Assembly (NCBI GenBank): GCA_034620365.1
Contig: JAQGEQ010000281.1
Span: 496,001-560,000 of the forward strand
DNA from: Pegea sp. RAD2-039
Lineage: Eukaryota; Chordata; Thaliacea; Salpida; Salpidae
DNA: 64,000 nucleotides
Direction of reading: 5' to 3'
Positions 39,301 to 51,071 of this stretch are shown piece after piece. A program made the translations under genes and the position numbers. The stretch's first letter is position 1; every line of letters starts with the position of its first letter. Under the pieces are notes generated by a model. The model did no database searches. It was not told where the DNA came from and saw nothing but the letters and a program-made list of their open reading frames with translations.

Positions 39301-41555
39301 ATCAATTGAAAGATGAAGTCTCGAATCCGAGTTATCTTCTCCAGAACCTGATATACCGATCATAGTGCCTGATGACTCCTCATCAATCAAATCATTTGAA
39401 AGATGAAGTCTCGAATCCGAACTATCTTCTCCAGAACCTGATATATCAATCATAGGGCCTGATGATTCCTCATCAATCAAATCAATTGAAAGATGATATC
39501 TCGAATCCGAAATATCTTCTCCAGAACCTGATTTTTCGATCATAGGGCCTGATGACTCCTCATCAATCAAATTATTTGAAAGATGATGTCTCGAATCCGA
39601 ACTATCTTCTCCAGAACCTGATATATCAATCATAGGGCCTGATGACTCCTCATCAATCAAATCAATTGAAAGATGATATCTCGAATCCGAACTATCTTCT
39701 CCAGAACCTGATATATTGATCATAGTGCCTGATGACTCCTCATCAATCAAATTATTTGAAAGATGATATCTCGAATCCGAACTATCTTCTCCAGAACCTG
39801 ATATATTGATCATAGTGCCTGATGACTCCTCATCAATCAAATCAATTGAAAGATGATATCTCGAATCCGAACTATCTTCTCCAGAACCTGATCTTTCGAT
39901 CATAGGGCCTGATGACTCCTCATCAATCAAATTATTTGAAAGATGATGTCTCGAATCCGAACTATCTTCTCCGGAACCTGATATATCGATCATAGGGCCT
40001 GATGACTCCTCATCAATCAATCCATTTAAAAGATGAAGTCTCGAATCCGAGATGTCTTCGCCAGAACCTGATATATCGATCATAGGGCCTGATGACTCCT
40101 CATCAATCAAATTATTTGAAAGATGATGTCTCGAATCCGAAATATCTTCTCCAGAACCTGATATATCGATCATAGTGCCTGATGACTCCTCATCAATCAA
40201 ATTATTTGAAAGATGAAGTCTCGAATCCGAACTATTTTCTCCAGAACCTGATATATCGATCATAGTGCCTGATGACTCCTCATCAATCAAATTATTTGAA
40301 TGATGATGTCTCGAATCCGAACTATTTTCTCCAGAACCTGATATATTGATCATAGTGCCTGATGACTCCTCATCAATCAAATCATTTGAAAGATGAAGTC
40401 TCGAATCCGAACTTTCTTCTCCGGAACCTGATATATCGATCATAGGGCCTGATGACTCCTCATCAATCAATCCATTTAAAAGATGAAGTCTCGAATCCGA
40501 GATATCTTCGCCAGAACCTGATATACCGATCATAGGGCCTGATGACTCCTCATCAATCAAATCATTTTTAAGATGTAGTCTAGAATCCGAACTATCTTCT
40601 CCAGAACCTGATACATCGATCGTAGGGCCTGATGACTCCTCATCAATCAAATCAATTGAAAGATGAAGTCTCGAATCCGAAAGATGATCTCCAGACACTG
40701 ACAAATTCCTCCTAGTATCAGCTGAACGTTCACTTGTCGACTCCGTAGAAAGATGAGGTCTATAAGCAGGAATATCTTCTACAGATACTGACAAATTCCT
40801 CCTAGTATCAGCTGAACCTTCACTTGTCGACTCCGTAGAAAGATGATGTCTATAAGCAGGAATATCTTCTACAGATACTGACAAATTCCTCCTAGTATCA
40901 GCTGAACCTTCACTTGTCGACTCCGTAAAAAGATGAGGTCTAGAAGCAGGAATATCTTCTACAGATACTGACAAATTCCTATTAGTATCAGCTGAACCTT
41001 CACTTGTCGACTCCGTAGAAAGATGAGGTCTATAAGCAGGAATATCTTCTCCAGATAGTGACAAATTCCTCTTAGTATCAGCTGAACCTTCACTTGTCGA
41101 CTCCGTAGAAAGATGAGGTCTATAAGCAGGAATATCTTCTACAGACAGTGACAAATTCCTCTTAGTATCAGCTGAACCTTCACTTGTCGACTCCGTAGAA
41201 AGATGAGGTCTATAAGCAGGTATATCTTCTGTAGAATCTGATATGTCGATCATAGGTCCAGATAACTCCTCATCAATCGATTCAGTGAAGAGATAAAGTA
41301 TAGAATCATAGAGATCTTTACCAGATTGTAAGATATCCATTTTAGTGTCAAATGATTCCTCTGGACTGTATAAACTATCTTCCGAAATGTTGTCAGAATT
41401 GAGTAGTTTTCCAGTTGATGTCTGAAAGCGAAGAAGAGAAATTAGTTTACTGTTTAGATTAAAATTTTAGAACTTACCATTTGATGTGTAAGTAGTTTTT
41501 CCTTGTGTAAGGCAAACACAAGTTCCAAAGCCATTAGAATTTTGAAAAAATTCAT
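36346..41555 (-). CDS. Secreted, GPI-anchor-like, 30-residue-repeat acidic protein (putative proteoglycan core)
   Basis: Two exons: 41478-41555 (26 codons) and 36346-41421, with a 56-nt GTAAGT..TTTCAG intron in phase 0, giving 1,717 residues. The first exon encodes a hydrophobic leader (MNFFKILMALELVFALHKEK), a plausible signal peptide. Residues 60-1649 are 53 tandem 30-residue repeats without one indel. Type B (36 copies) carries SDSRLHL, LIDEESSGPM and SGSGED; type A (16) carries PAYRPHLSTESTSEG and ADTRRNLS; the first repeat is degenerate. The last 18 residues are hydrophobic after KTNAGSSLISSN, fitting GPI-anchor addition. SGSG occurs at 34 repeat junctions beside acidic residues, the usual setting for glycosaminoglycan attachment. 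So an extracellular, surface-tethered proteoglycan or mucin-like coat protein is inferred. No globular domain is visible and I know no named homologue. Confidence 0.85.
36553..41322 (-). repeat. 53-copy 90-bp coding tandem repeat
   Basis: Repeat n starts at 41322 minus 90(n-1). Order is one degenerate repeat, A x6 (2-7), B x33 (8-40), A x2 (41-42), B x3 (43-45), A x8 (46-53). The same A-to-B junction repeat (GDHLSDSRLHLS) occurs at 8 and 43, and the same B-to-A junction repeat (GEYISASRAHLS) at 41 and 46. Repeats 39-41 and 44-46 are nearly identical, pointing to a recent 450-bp (five-repeat) duplication. Confidence 0.9.
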
Positions 41556-42779
41556 TTTGTAATCTTTATAATTGTTTTGCACAAAACTTTTATAATTCTA
41601 AAAAAAAAGTTATCTTTCTGATGTTACTTTTTTTATTCATTTTATTCATTTTAACAAAATATATAGAAATCTATTTTAACAGATTTCAGGAAAAGTCGAG
41701 AAGCTTACCAACATTCCAAGGAAACAACTAACATCTTTACTAAGTTTCTTATTGAAGTAACTCAAGCTGCTGAAACTTCTAAGAAAGCTCTTAAAAGCAA
41801 GGTTCAGTTTGTGAATAATCAGTCGATGGCAAATAGTAGAAAATAAGTGAATTTCTATCTACCTCTCGCTAACACACATTTTCACAAAGAACATCTATTA
41901 GTTAGAAATATAAAAGGCAAAAGATGTAACACAGATGGAATTTCAGTAGTTTGTAAAGGAAATTACAATGAACAGTTTTACATATATTAGTATAAGTTTT
42001 AAAAAAAGGAAAAATTCACAGTTTAGAAGTTGTAATTTGGTTAAATTTAGATTAAAATTTTTAATAAAATAAGAAATATTTTTAAAGTTTGAAAGAATAT
42101 TCAATATAATAAAATTATAATTAGTTTCTATATCTATAAAACTATACATAAACTATTTTTCAACAGTGTTACTTTGGTATTTTTGAAAGGTTATTAATTT
42201 AGGTTTCTTGATATCAACCTATATAAAAAAAATAACAGAAAAATAAATCAGATCTACATTAAAATTTAAACAGGTTAATTTTGAAAGATTATATAAAAAG
42301 ATAGTAGAGAAAAGATTCAAGAAGTGAAAAACGCTGAAATAACTAAATACGAACTGAACTCACAAAAAACATTTAAATTGTATCTGTGAACGCAACTTGA
42401 AGTGTACACAGCAGAAGAGATATCAAAATGACCATATTTTTGAAAATGAACCATTAAAGAACACGTGGAGTTACAAAATAAAATATAACATTGTAAATAA
42501 GATTTTACATTAATAAATTTAGCTATAACTTGTCTTACAAATAAATAACTTGCAAAAGCTAGACTAAATCACTATAGTATGATAAAAAAAAATTATTTTA
42601 TCAGAAAAAACTTTGAATAAAGGAAAACAAAATGTGATTATTATTATTATTAAAACGTGATAAAACCTTACAAACACAAAAATCTTTTTTACAGTTTTGA
42701 AAATATAAAAACTTTTCAAAAATTATATGTTTAAATTAAAATGTTGTATATATGTATAATATTGAATAACAATCTGTTG
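41556..42779. other. Promoter side of the repeat-protein gene; AT-rich spacer
   Basis: The minus-strand gene starts at 41555, so its promoter should lie here, but I see no confident TATA or initiator. About 41855-41930 (cctctcgctaacacac..) recurs at 59070-59115 and weakly near 2084, a small dispersed repeat. No other feature. Confidence 0.5.
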
Positions 42780-43960
42780 TATGGAGAGCTATCAAAGACA
42801 AACGCAACATCGGCCAACCCTGTATTCGCTTTAAGGATACTTGAAAGCGCGATATGAAATCGCTCAATGTCAATACCAGAATTTAGGAAAATATCGCAGC
42901 AGATCGGGAACAAAAGAATACATATAAACCATCTCAATTAAAAAAATATATATTTTAAAAAGAGAAATCTTTATAAAATTTGACTTTTTAAAACTATTCT
43001 TTAAATTAGAAAGCTTTCTTATCAGTTTATATTACAGGTTAAATGTTGTAAGAAAAAATAAATGTTGTAATAAATTGCATAAATCCTGTTAGCAAATTTC
43101 TTGAATCTCAAGAATAAACCTTTTTTAATAGTTATAACTTTAAAAAAGATCACAAAAGACTTAAAAAGAATTTTATTTTTATTAAATACTAGCGCAAAAA
43201 ACACAAAACTTTCAATAATAATAATAATAATCTAAACTTTCAAATCTAAAGTCGAAATCATAACCTCTTTTTTCTGAAAAAATATCAAAAGTTACTAAAT
43301 ATAGAAATTTAACTTCTTAAAACTTTGAACTTACTTTTTCAAGATCATTTCAAAGTGACAAAGTTTAAAAGACATTTCTTAAACCTCTTCCATCTCTGAA
43401 AGCCAATAAATCAAAGATTATAAACAAAATAATAATTAAATAATTGAAACTTACATATTTCCTTTTAATTTCTGGAGTGAACTTGACATGTTTCATTTCT
43501 TTTGCTATTATCTGTTTATATTATAAATAAAAAAAATTTTAATAACAATTATTTTACAAATGTATAAATTAAAACAATTTTATTTGGAACTAATAACAAC
43601 CAAAACTGAAGTTTAGTTGAAACTTACAGTTTTATCATTAATATCTTCATCAACAAGTCTTTGTTTAAGAATTGATCTGATTTTAACTTCTTCTATTTCT
43701 CGTATTTTAAGCGTTTCATCGTTTTTTATTTCCTAAAAATTTTGAAACTTTTTCAACAAACTTTTTGTTTTATTTTTAACAACTTGGATAAGATTTAAGA
43801 ATCAAAATTATGGCAGAGTATAATAACAAATTACTACTTACATTCAAATCATCAATTTTCTTATAATCTTCATCATTGCTTACATTCAATCTTGAGTACA
43901 ACGTCTCAAACGTTTTTGTATTCATGAAAATAGCATTTTTGTTAGCAACAACCTGTTAAC
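42780..43960 (-). pseudogene. Inverted 3' fragment of the 13-exon gene family
   Basis: On the minus strand the last five exons of the 46.4-49.3 kb gene are recognisable in order: 43842-43952 (111 nt), 43628-43732 (105), 43455-43511 (57), 43335-43395 (61) and about 43228-43275. Lengths and splice sites of the first four equal those of the intact copy. The fourth carries two in-frame stops near its end where the intact copy reads TGTTTTCGAAGA. Upstream exons are absent and LINE-related sequence begins at about 44025. A shortened copy of the downstream GC-richer island follows at 42780-42905. Confidence 0.8.
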
Positions 43961-44024
43961 AAATATTAATTATTAAACATAGAAAAGTTTTGGTTCAATA
44001 TCTCAGTAATAAATATTTACTCTT

Positions 44025-45440
44025 ATATTCTGTAAATGATCAAATTAACAGGGTTAGAAAAGTTGACTGAATAACATTATGGAATAATACTTTTTCCATA
44101 AAAGCATTCTAGTCAATAAAAAAACAAACTAAATATAAACTTAGTGACATATTAAAATATAATAAATAATAAAATAACAATTTACATTTAACTTTATTTT
44201 TCAAACTTAAAAATTATATCTAGAAAAATAAAAATCATTATGAAAAATTGTTTCATCAAAGTATTTTTGGATGTTAAATTATTTGTAGAAGAAACTTTTT
44301 GAAATTAAAGAATCTACCAACTGATATTAACTCTGTAACATTTAAAAATAATTAAAAAATGGTTTGCTTAAATTATTAAAAGTTATAAAACTTTTAATTA
44401 ACTAAAAATTAATGGTGAGTCAAGGCCTTATTGAAGGTTCTGAAGAGTGTTGTGTGTCCTGAGTTATATATTTTGGGGGATTTTAATTTTGGTAAAATTG
44501 ATTGGAATAACCCGAATTTAGCATTTAGTGGAAAATCGTTTCACTTGGAAGTGATAATTATAATTCAGCCTTTCTAAGTCATGACTTTGTAAGCTTCCTC
44601 AATGCCAATAACCTATCTCAGATGGTTACTTTTCCGACCCAAGTTAGTGGTAATACTTTGGATCTTCTTATCACATCAAAACCTGAGAACATTATCTACG
44701 TTGATCAAAAAGAACCTTTTGCTCTGTCCGATCGCAATATGATTGAATTCAAACTCCATCAAACTTTTTTTATGAACGTTAAAACTTCAAGCAAAGGAAT
44801 TTTTACTGTGGAAATTGTGATGGTATTAACAAGTTTCTATCAGATGTTGACTGTATTTTTGTCTTTAACTCTTCCGAAGACATCAATACTATTTACTCCT
44901 TAAATATTACTTCCTCTTTATAACTACCTTTATCGCTTTTCTTTAACATGACTCTGAGGCGAGGAAAAGTTCCACAAATTTAAAAAAAAAGCTATTATTA
45001 CTCCAATTTATAAAAATGTTCCCAGAAACACTTCACTTAACTACAGACCAGTTTCGCTGACTTCAGTTATCTGCAGAACTCAAGAGCATATCATTCACAA
45101 TTATATGACCAGTCATTTGATGGAGCACCATCTAATATCTGATGTCAAACATGACTTTGTGAAACGAAGATCTTCCCTGACCCAACATCTCACTTTTCGT
45201 AATGAGCTTACAGCCCATTATGAATGTAATACTCCCTGTGACATCATATATCTCGATTTTGCTAAAGCGTTTGGTTTTGTCCCGCACACTAAGCTCGTTA
45301 CTGTATTGAAAAACTTAAAAACCAACAACTTTATCTTACAGTGGATTGAAGACTACTTATAAGGTAGAACCCAACAAACTCGTGTAGAAAGATCTTTATC
45401 TACTTCTAGTCAAATCACTAGTGGTGTTCCTCATATTTCG
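44025..45440 (+). mobile_element. CR1/Jockey-type LINE fragment, internally deleted
   Basis: The endonuclease part reads YILGDFNFGKIDW at about 44456 and continues FLNANNLSQMVTFPTQ and SGNTLDLLIT (44600-44670), the typical C-terminal half of a LINE AP-endonuclease (GDFN..DW, SD.N). The reverse-transcriptase part follows at 44940-45440: YRPVSLTS, DIIYLDFAKAF and ITSGVP, with an in-frame TAA at 45359-45361. Compared with the copy at 54.5 kb, about 300 bp between endonuclease and reverse transcriptase are missing, and everything after SGVP, including the FADD box, is gone. Not mobile. The 5' limit is uncertain; 44025-44490 also exists inverted at 15767-16245. Confidence 0.8.
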
Positions 45441-45537
45441 ATTTAAAAGATTCAAGATAAAAGATTACTTTAAGATAAAAACAAGTTTGTCATTTAAGTT
45501 TTTATAAATTTTTTAAAGAAATTTAAGTTGCTTTCAA

Positions 45538-45611
<74 letters not shown>
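45538..45611 (+). tRNA. tRNA-Asn (GTT)
   Basis: A full cloverleaf can be drawn: acceptor stem GTCTCCG with CGGGGAC (one G-T pair), D arm around GGCGCAATCGGTTAGCGCG, anticodon arm TTCGG-CTGTTAA-CCGAA with GTT at 45572-45574, T arm GGTGG-TTCAAGC-CCACC, discriminator G. B box GGTTCAAGCC is present. A TTTT run follows within 10 nt. No intron. The sequence is identical to the copy at 55850. It lies in the duplicated block upstream of the 13-exon gene. Confidence 0.96.
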
Positions 45612-45612
<1 letters not shown>

Positions 45613-45924
45613 ATTGTTTTGCTTTTTATAAAAAGAAATTTCATAACAAAGTATTCAAATAAAAAAAATATCTATAGTTTCAATAAATTTCTAAAAAGCT
45701 TTAACTAAACTAATAAATAGTAACACAAAATTTCAGAATTTAAACAGAAATTTTTTAAACAGTTTTCAAATACTAAGAAAGTATTGTATAAGTTTCGACT
45801 AGTTTATGAAAAGATTTCAAATAATTTTGTTTTTAAAAAATATTTAACTTTATTTAATGAATAAATTTTATCTGTAGTCTTTAAAATTGTTGATTGCAAC
45901 CAGGTGTAATGATCACATCAATTA

Positions 45925-45932
45925 TTACGTCA
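45925..45932. promoter_or_regulatory. CRE-like TTACGTCA upstream of the 13-exon gene
   Basis: TTACGTCA sits in a block (45895-45950, accaggtgtaatgatcac onward) that is almost unchanged in the second gene copy, where the same site is at 59333-59340. It lies about 50 nt before a 16-nt candidate leader exon (45980-45995, between ttctag and gtaagt). A promoter role is inference. Confidence 0.35.
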
Positions 45933-46414
45933 TAATCATAAAATGATACTTAAAGCTAAAAGTGAATTTTTCTTTCTAGCTTATTGAGTTTACAGGTAAG
46001 TCGTTATTTTTAATTAATAAAACTTAAAATATCTTAATTAAACGCTTTTTAATTTATTCTAATTTTTGTTTTGAATACATTAACTTATTGCTAGTTTACA
46101 TAAGCTAGATGAAAACATGAAATTAAATTGATTACATAATTTTTACTAGTTTATCGACTTTTGATAAACATTTTATAAATATTTAAATATTCAAAGTTAA
46201 AAAGTTAGTAGCCTTAATAAATCGTTAAATTAGGTTAAATAATTATATTTAACACTATACTAGTTAGATGTAAAAGCTACTTAAAATTGTTTTTCAGTTT
46301 TTTCTTAAATAAACTCTAATTAAACTCAAAACTTGTTTTTCAGAATTATTATTTTTATTTTGAGCTTTACTTGTAAATAAATTTTCTATTGAAATAGAAA
46401 TTCAACCAATTAGT

Positions 46415-49315
46415 ATGACTGAAGTAAGTTTATTATTTTTATTCTTGGACTATTTATTTACTTCTTTTTTATATTAATAAAGTTATGTTCAGTAATTAAA
46501 GTATTTTTTACAATTTTTTAATAATTTAAAATGAAAACAAACAAGTTAATTTTAATGTAAACAAAACAACTAACTATTTAGTTTATTTATTTGTTATAGT
46601 GTGGAGAAACTATTTTAACTAATAAAAGCTTGAATAAAAAAGCTCTAACATGGTTCATTTCATTTGATAAACCAAATGAACATCCAAATAACAATAAAAT
46701 TCATCAAAAGGTTTGCTACTTAGTCTAATTTAAGTAATTATTTTATCTTTTGAATATTGTAATTTTTGTAAGAATATATTTTTAACATATCTAGTATTGT
46801 AAGTACTTTCACATAATTATAAATTTGCTGTTTAACTAAATGTTAATTATAAATGTATCTATTAAATAATTAAATCATCTAGTAATTAACTGCTAAAAAA
46901 ACTCAAAACGTTAAATTGTACATTTAACAAAACTAACATTAATTTAAATAACTTAAATAAATAAACAACTTTTAAATAAAAATGATTTTTTATTCAGAGT
47001 TTTTCGATGGCAGAGTTTTTTAGATCTGTCTACATAAGATTTCCGGTAAGAATAATTTTCTGAAAACAATTTTGAGAATATTTAGTTATTAATAATCATT
47101 AGATACTCAGAAAAACTTTATTGATAATATAAAGTATCACATAAATCATTAGAAAATGAAAATTTAGAAAATCAAAAGTTAGATATAAAAAGTTAAGTTT
47201 TTTTAAATGGTATAATTTTTATAGAACTGAAAAATTTTTATTAAAAACGAATAATTATTAAAAAATTTCATTAAAATATAAATTTGCTAACTAAAAATTT
47301 TTCTTCAGGTTAAATATGGCGACCGAATGTCAAGTAAGTGTTTATCTAACTAATATTATATTTCAAGCTTCTAAATTTGTAGAAATTTTGTAAGCTTAAA
47401 TTGTTGTTGTATCTTACTAACTATAATAAAACTATCTGACAAGAATGATTATAAAAATTAGTTTCTTGATTTGATATTTAAAACTATTTTCAATTTTAGT
47501 TCATTCTATTCAAGTTGAGTTGTTTGAAAATATTCATCTTCAAATGAAACAAACTGATGTTTTGATGGTGATTAAAAGTTCTTTTTTTATTAAAAGTTCT
47601 TTTCTTAAATTCTTTTAATGCTGTTCAAAATGCTTCTATAGTAACTTAAATAATTATGTTTTTTTAAAAAAAAAATAGAATAATAAAAACTTTTTCTAAC
47701 AATAATAGAAATAGAATAACTATACAATTTCTGATTAGTGATGATTAATTTATTTGTGTTTAGACTTTTACTAATTCTATGCAATAATTATTTTACAGAA
47801 TATTAACATCTGGAAAACCTTTACAACCAGCAGTAAGTTTTTTTTTTTGTTTCTAGAATAAGTTGTTATTTAATCAAGTCCAGAATCAATTTTATTACAA
47901 TTTTGTAATCAATTTTTATAGTTTAACAAGAGATCTTTTTTATTAATGTTTAAAAGAACTTTTACAAAATAATACTTTAAGATTTGGTTTGACTTAACTT
48001 CACTAACTAATATTTTGTTAATTTTTTCAGTAAATGCAGAGCAAATGACATTAGATGATTATATAACAGTCAAAGTAAGTTTGCACTGATATAAACTACA
48101 ATTGTTGTATATCCAATTTATATCCTTAAAAATGCAAATACTAAACAAAACGTTTAATTAAAAAGATTAAATGTTTTCATTTACTTAATAATTTTATCAA
48201 AGTTACTTTTTGGTACAAGTTTTGTCCGTTTTAAATATTTGTTTTAACTTACAGTGCAACCAAATGGTTTCTAGAAAACTTTTAAAGAAGCAACTAAATG
48301 TAAGTTTTGCTTCAATTGTAGAAAAGTTTTCTTTTATCTTTCTTATTATTAAGAAATTTTGATTTAGTTTAAAGGCTTTAATTTAACTTTTTTCTAACAA
48401 CTTAACAACGGTAAAAGTAAAAGATATTAATTTTGTTTTAAACTAGTGTGCAGCAGAAACTTAAGCAGAAACTTAAAATATACAAAAAGATAAAAGTTTA
48501 TTCAATTTTGAGATATTGAGAACATTAAACGGTTGAATTAATTTTTTCTAGGTTTAATATTTAATATTTGTTAACAGGTTGTTGCTAACAGAAATGTTAT
48601 TTTCATGAATACCAAAACGTTTAAGACGTTGTACTCAAGATTGAATGTAAGCAACGATAAAGATTACAAGAAAATTGATGATTTAAATGTAAGTAGTAAT
48701 TTTTATTATACTCTGCAATAACTTTGATTCTTAATTAATATCTAAGTTGTTAAATCATAAAACAAAATGTTTTTTGAAAAAGCTTCACAACTTTCAGGAA
48801 ATAAAAAACGATGAAACGCTTAAAATACGAGAAATAGAAGAAGTTAAAATCAAATCAATCCTTAAACAAAGACTTGTTGATGAAAATATTAATGATAAAA
48901 CTGTAAGTATCAACTAAACTTCAGTTTGGATTGTTATTAGTTCCAAAATAAAATTGATTTAATTTATCTTTTTGTAAATTTATTGTTGTTAATTAAATGT
49001 TTATTTGTAATATAAATAGATAATAGCAAAAGAAATGAAACATATCAAGTTCACTCCAGAAATTAAAAGGAAATATGTAAGTTTCAATTATTTAATTATT
49101 ATTTTGTTTATAATCTTTGATTTATTGGCTTTCAGAGATGGAAGAGGTTTAAGAAATGTCTTTTAAACTTTGTCACTTTGAAATGTTTTCGAAGAAGTAA
49201 GTTGAAAGATTTCTTAGATTTTTATATTTAGTAACTTTTGATATTTTTTTCAGAAAAAAGAGGTTATGATTTCGACTTTAGATTTGAAAGTTTAGATTAT
49301 TATTATTATTTTTGA
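46415..49315 (+). CDS. Thirteen-exon protein of unknown function (apparently intact copy)
   Basis: Coding exons: 46415-46423, 46600-46710, 46998-47045, 47309-47333, 47500-47567, 47799-47832, 48031-48074, 48255-48299, 48578-48688, 48798-48902, 49020-49076, 49136-49196, 49254-49315. All phases agree and the frame stays open from ATG to TGA, giving 259 residues; the exon at 47500 has a weak donor (gtgatt). Exons are 9-111 nt. The protein starts MTECGETILTNKSL, has a Lys/Glu-rich helical middle (KIREIEEVKIKSILKQRL), a basic patch (YRWKRFKKC) and an acidic-aromatic tail (YDFDFRFESLDYYYYF). No signal peptide or known domain is recognised. A 5' untranslated leader is probable at 45980-45995 and 46345-46414. 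The chain of small exons recalls micro-exon genes in form only. Confidence 0.7.
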
Positions 49316-49784
49316 AACTTTTGTGTTGTTTGCGTTAATATTTAATAAAAATAAAAATCATTACAAGTCTTTTGTGATCTTTTTTAAAGTTATAACTATT
49401 AAAAAAGGTTTATTCTTGAGATTTAAGCAATTTGCTAACAGGATTTATGCAATTTATTACAACTTTTATGTTTTTCTTACAATATTTAACATGTAATATA
49501 AACTGATAAGAAAGCTTTCTAATTAAAAAATAAAATTTTTAAAAAGTAGATTCCTTTGTTTTAAAATAATTTTTTTCTTGTAACGGTTTATCAGTATTCT
49601 TTTGTTGCTAATTATTGGCGCTGTTCAAATATTAGTTTAATGTCAAATAATTACTTTAATGTTTTGTTCAATTTAATGGATATATTTGAGTATCTATAAA
49701 TTGCTTAAAATATTTAGTTATATGTCGATTACGTTTTACTCTACAATTCATCTTTACTTTAAACAGTTTAATTTACAATAAGAG

Positions 49785-50030
49785 AGGCCTACTTCGGCCA
49801 AGAGCGGTCATGCGGGTTGTGTGCTTTCTATCCTTTATTTGTTTGCAGAATTGAAAGCGCCATTCGGAGCGATCCTCTGCGATATCCTCCTAATTTCTGG
49901 TATTGATATTGAGCGATTTCATAATGCAGTTGCAAGTATTGTTAAAGCAAACTTTTATTCTTAACTTATACTCTTAAAATAGTAAAAACGGTTTTTGTGT
50001 TTCGAGCACAGGTGGACACATAATAACGAA
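49785..50030 (+). repeat. Conserved GC-richer island downstream of the 13-exon gene, copy 1
   Basis: Begins GAGGCCTACTTCGGCC, which folds as a GGCC/GGCC hairpin, and continues through a stretch rich in CG dinucleotides to 'gtttcgagcacaggtgg'. Copies lie at 56551-56785 and 63243-63475, and part of it lies inverted at 42780-42905. It is much better conserved than the AT-rich DNA around it. After a tttgcag acceptor-like site the frame reads APFGAILCDILLISGIDIER and stays open in the 63-kb copy, so a 3' exon, a separate small gene or an RNA gene are all possible. Confidence 0.6.
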
Positions 50031-51071
50031 ACGCTCACAAAAACCCTGTTAATAAAATCGCTTGAAGCTATTATCCTTATTATTTTCTTCATATTTTTAT
50101 GCAGAAAAACTTGCTTCTGTGTTTTGCTTCATCATTTTTTATAAACTTTGATAAAATGATTATTTTTAGTAGCTTTTTGCTCAAATTGTAATATAAACTC
50201 TGTTTTTCACATTAAGTTTTAAGGCTTCCTTGCTTTTTCGACCTGCTGTGAGTCGGAAGGGTTTTGTAATCGACTTGATTTGGATCTTGGTATGATAATT
50301 TACGTCAGCAAGTTTTATAAGGAGTTTTGATGGCTTTGACTGGAAATAATCACCAAGAGCTTTGTTTAGCTTATTTATAGCTTAGTAATATTATGATAGA
50401 AAATTATTCAAAATTGGCAAAAAGCGAATGAAGAAACCTTCACGAAAAGCTTTAGATTATAGCCGAGTGTTGTTTACTGATTATCTTGTCTGTAAAATTG
50501 CAGATTAAAAAATCAAGCATGTTGGTTAAGCGAATATTATGAAATATTAAAAGAAATGAGAACATAAAAGTTATGAAATGGTTGACTGGTTGATTGATTT
50601 ACTAGTTACTGAGACATGTTTACTGGTAGCCAACGGAAGCTTTTATTAGTTTACTTTCGTTTTACGATTATTAATCGCAAAAAGACATCTTCATCGTTTG
50701 ATTTTCTTTACTTGATCCTCATTACTTGATCCTCATCAATTGATCTTCATCTGATAGTTCACGAGGTGGTTCAGGAGGTGGTTTAAATGAAATGGTGTAT
50801 TATTGGTCAAAATATTTGTTATAAACTTAATGAACTTTTATTCTTAAATAACCAGAATCAAAAAAGTTCTGATTTGATGATTAAAATAAAACTCTAAATT
50901 CTAACAAAATTTTTTCTACTTTCTAAATTATCAAACAATTAAAAAACATGAAAATATTTCTGTAGGAACATTTTGATATTGATCTGAATGTTTTTGAAAA
51001 TAAACACGACCTCAAAAGCAACTTTATACTGAAAATAAACTTCACAGCAGTCTACTAGTAAAGTTGATTTA
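50031..51071. other. Tail of the 4.8-kb duplicated block, then spacer
   Basis: 50031-50560 matches 63480-64000 and ends the visible duplication. At about 50704-50753 there are four imperfect copies of an 11-bp 'tgatcctcatc'-type repeat, the motif that forms the long minisatellite at 57.3 kb. No gene. Confidence 0.6.

Noticed and set aside
41943-43204. Minus-strand frames of 60-68 codons at 41943, 42731 and 43022
   Set aside because: They are Phe/Ile/Asn-rich frames typical of AT-rich noncoding DNA, or overlap the inverted gene fragment and island.
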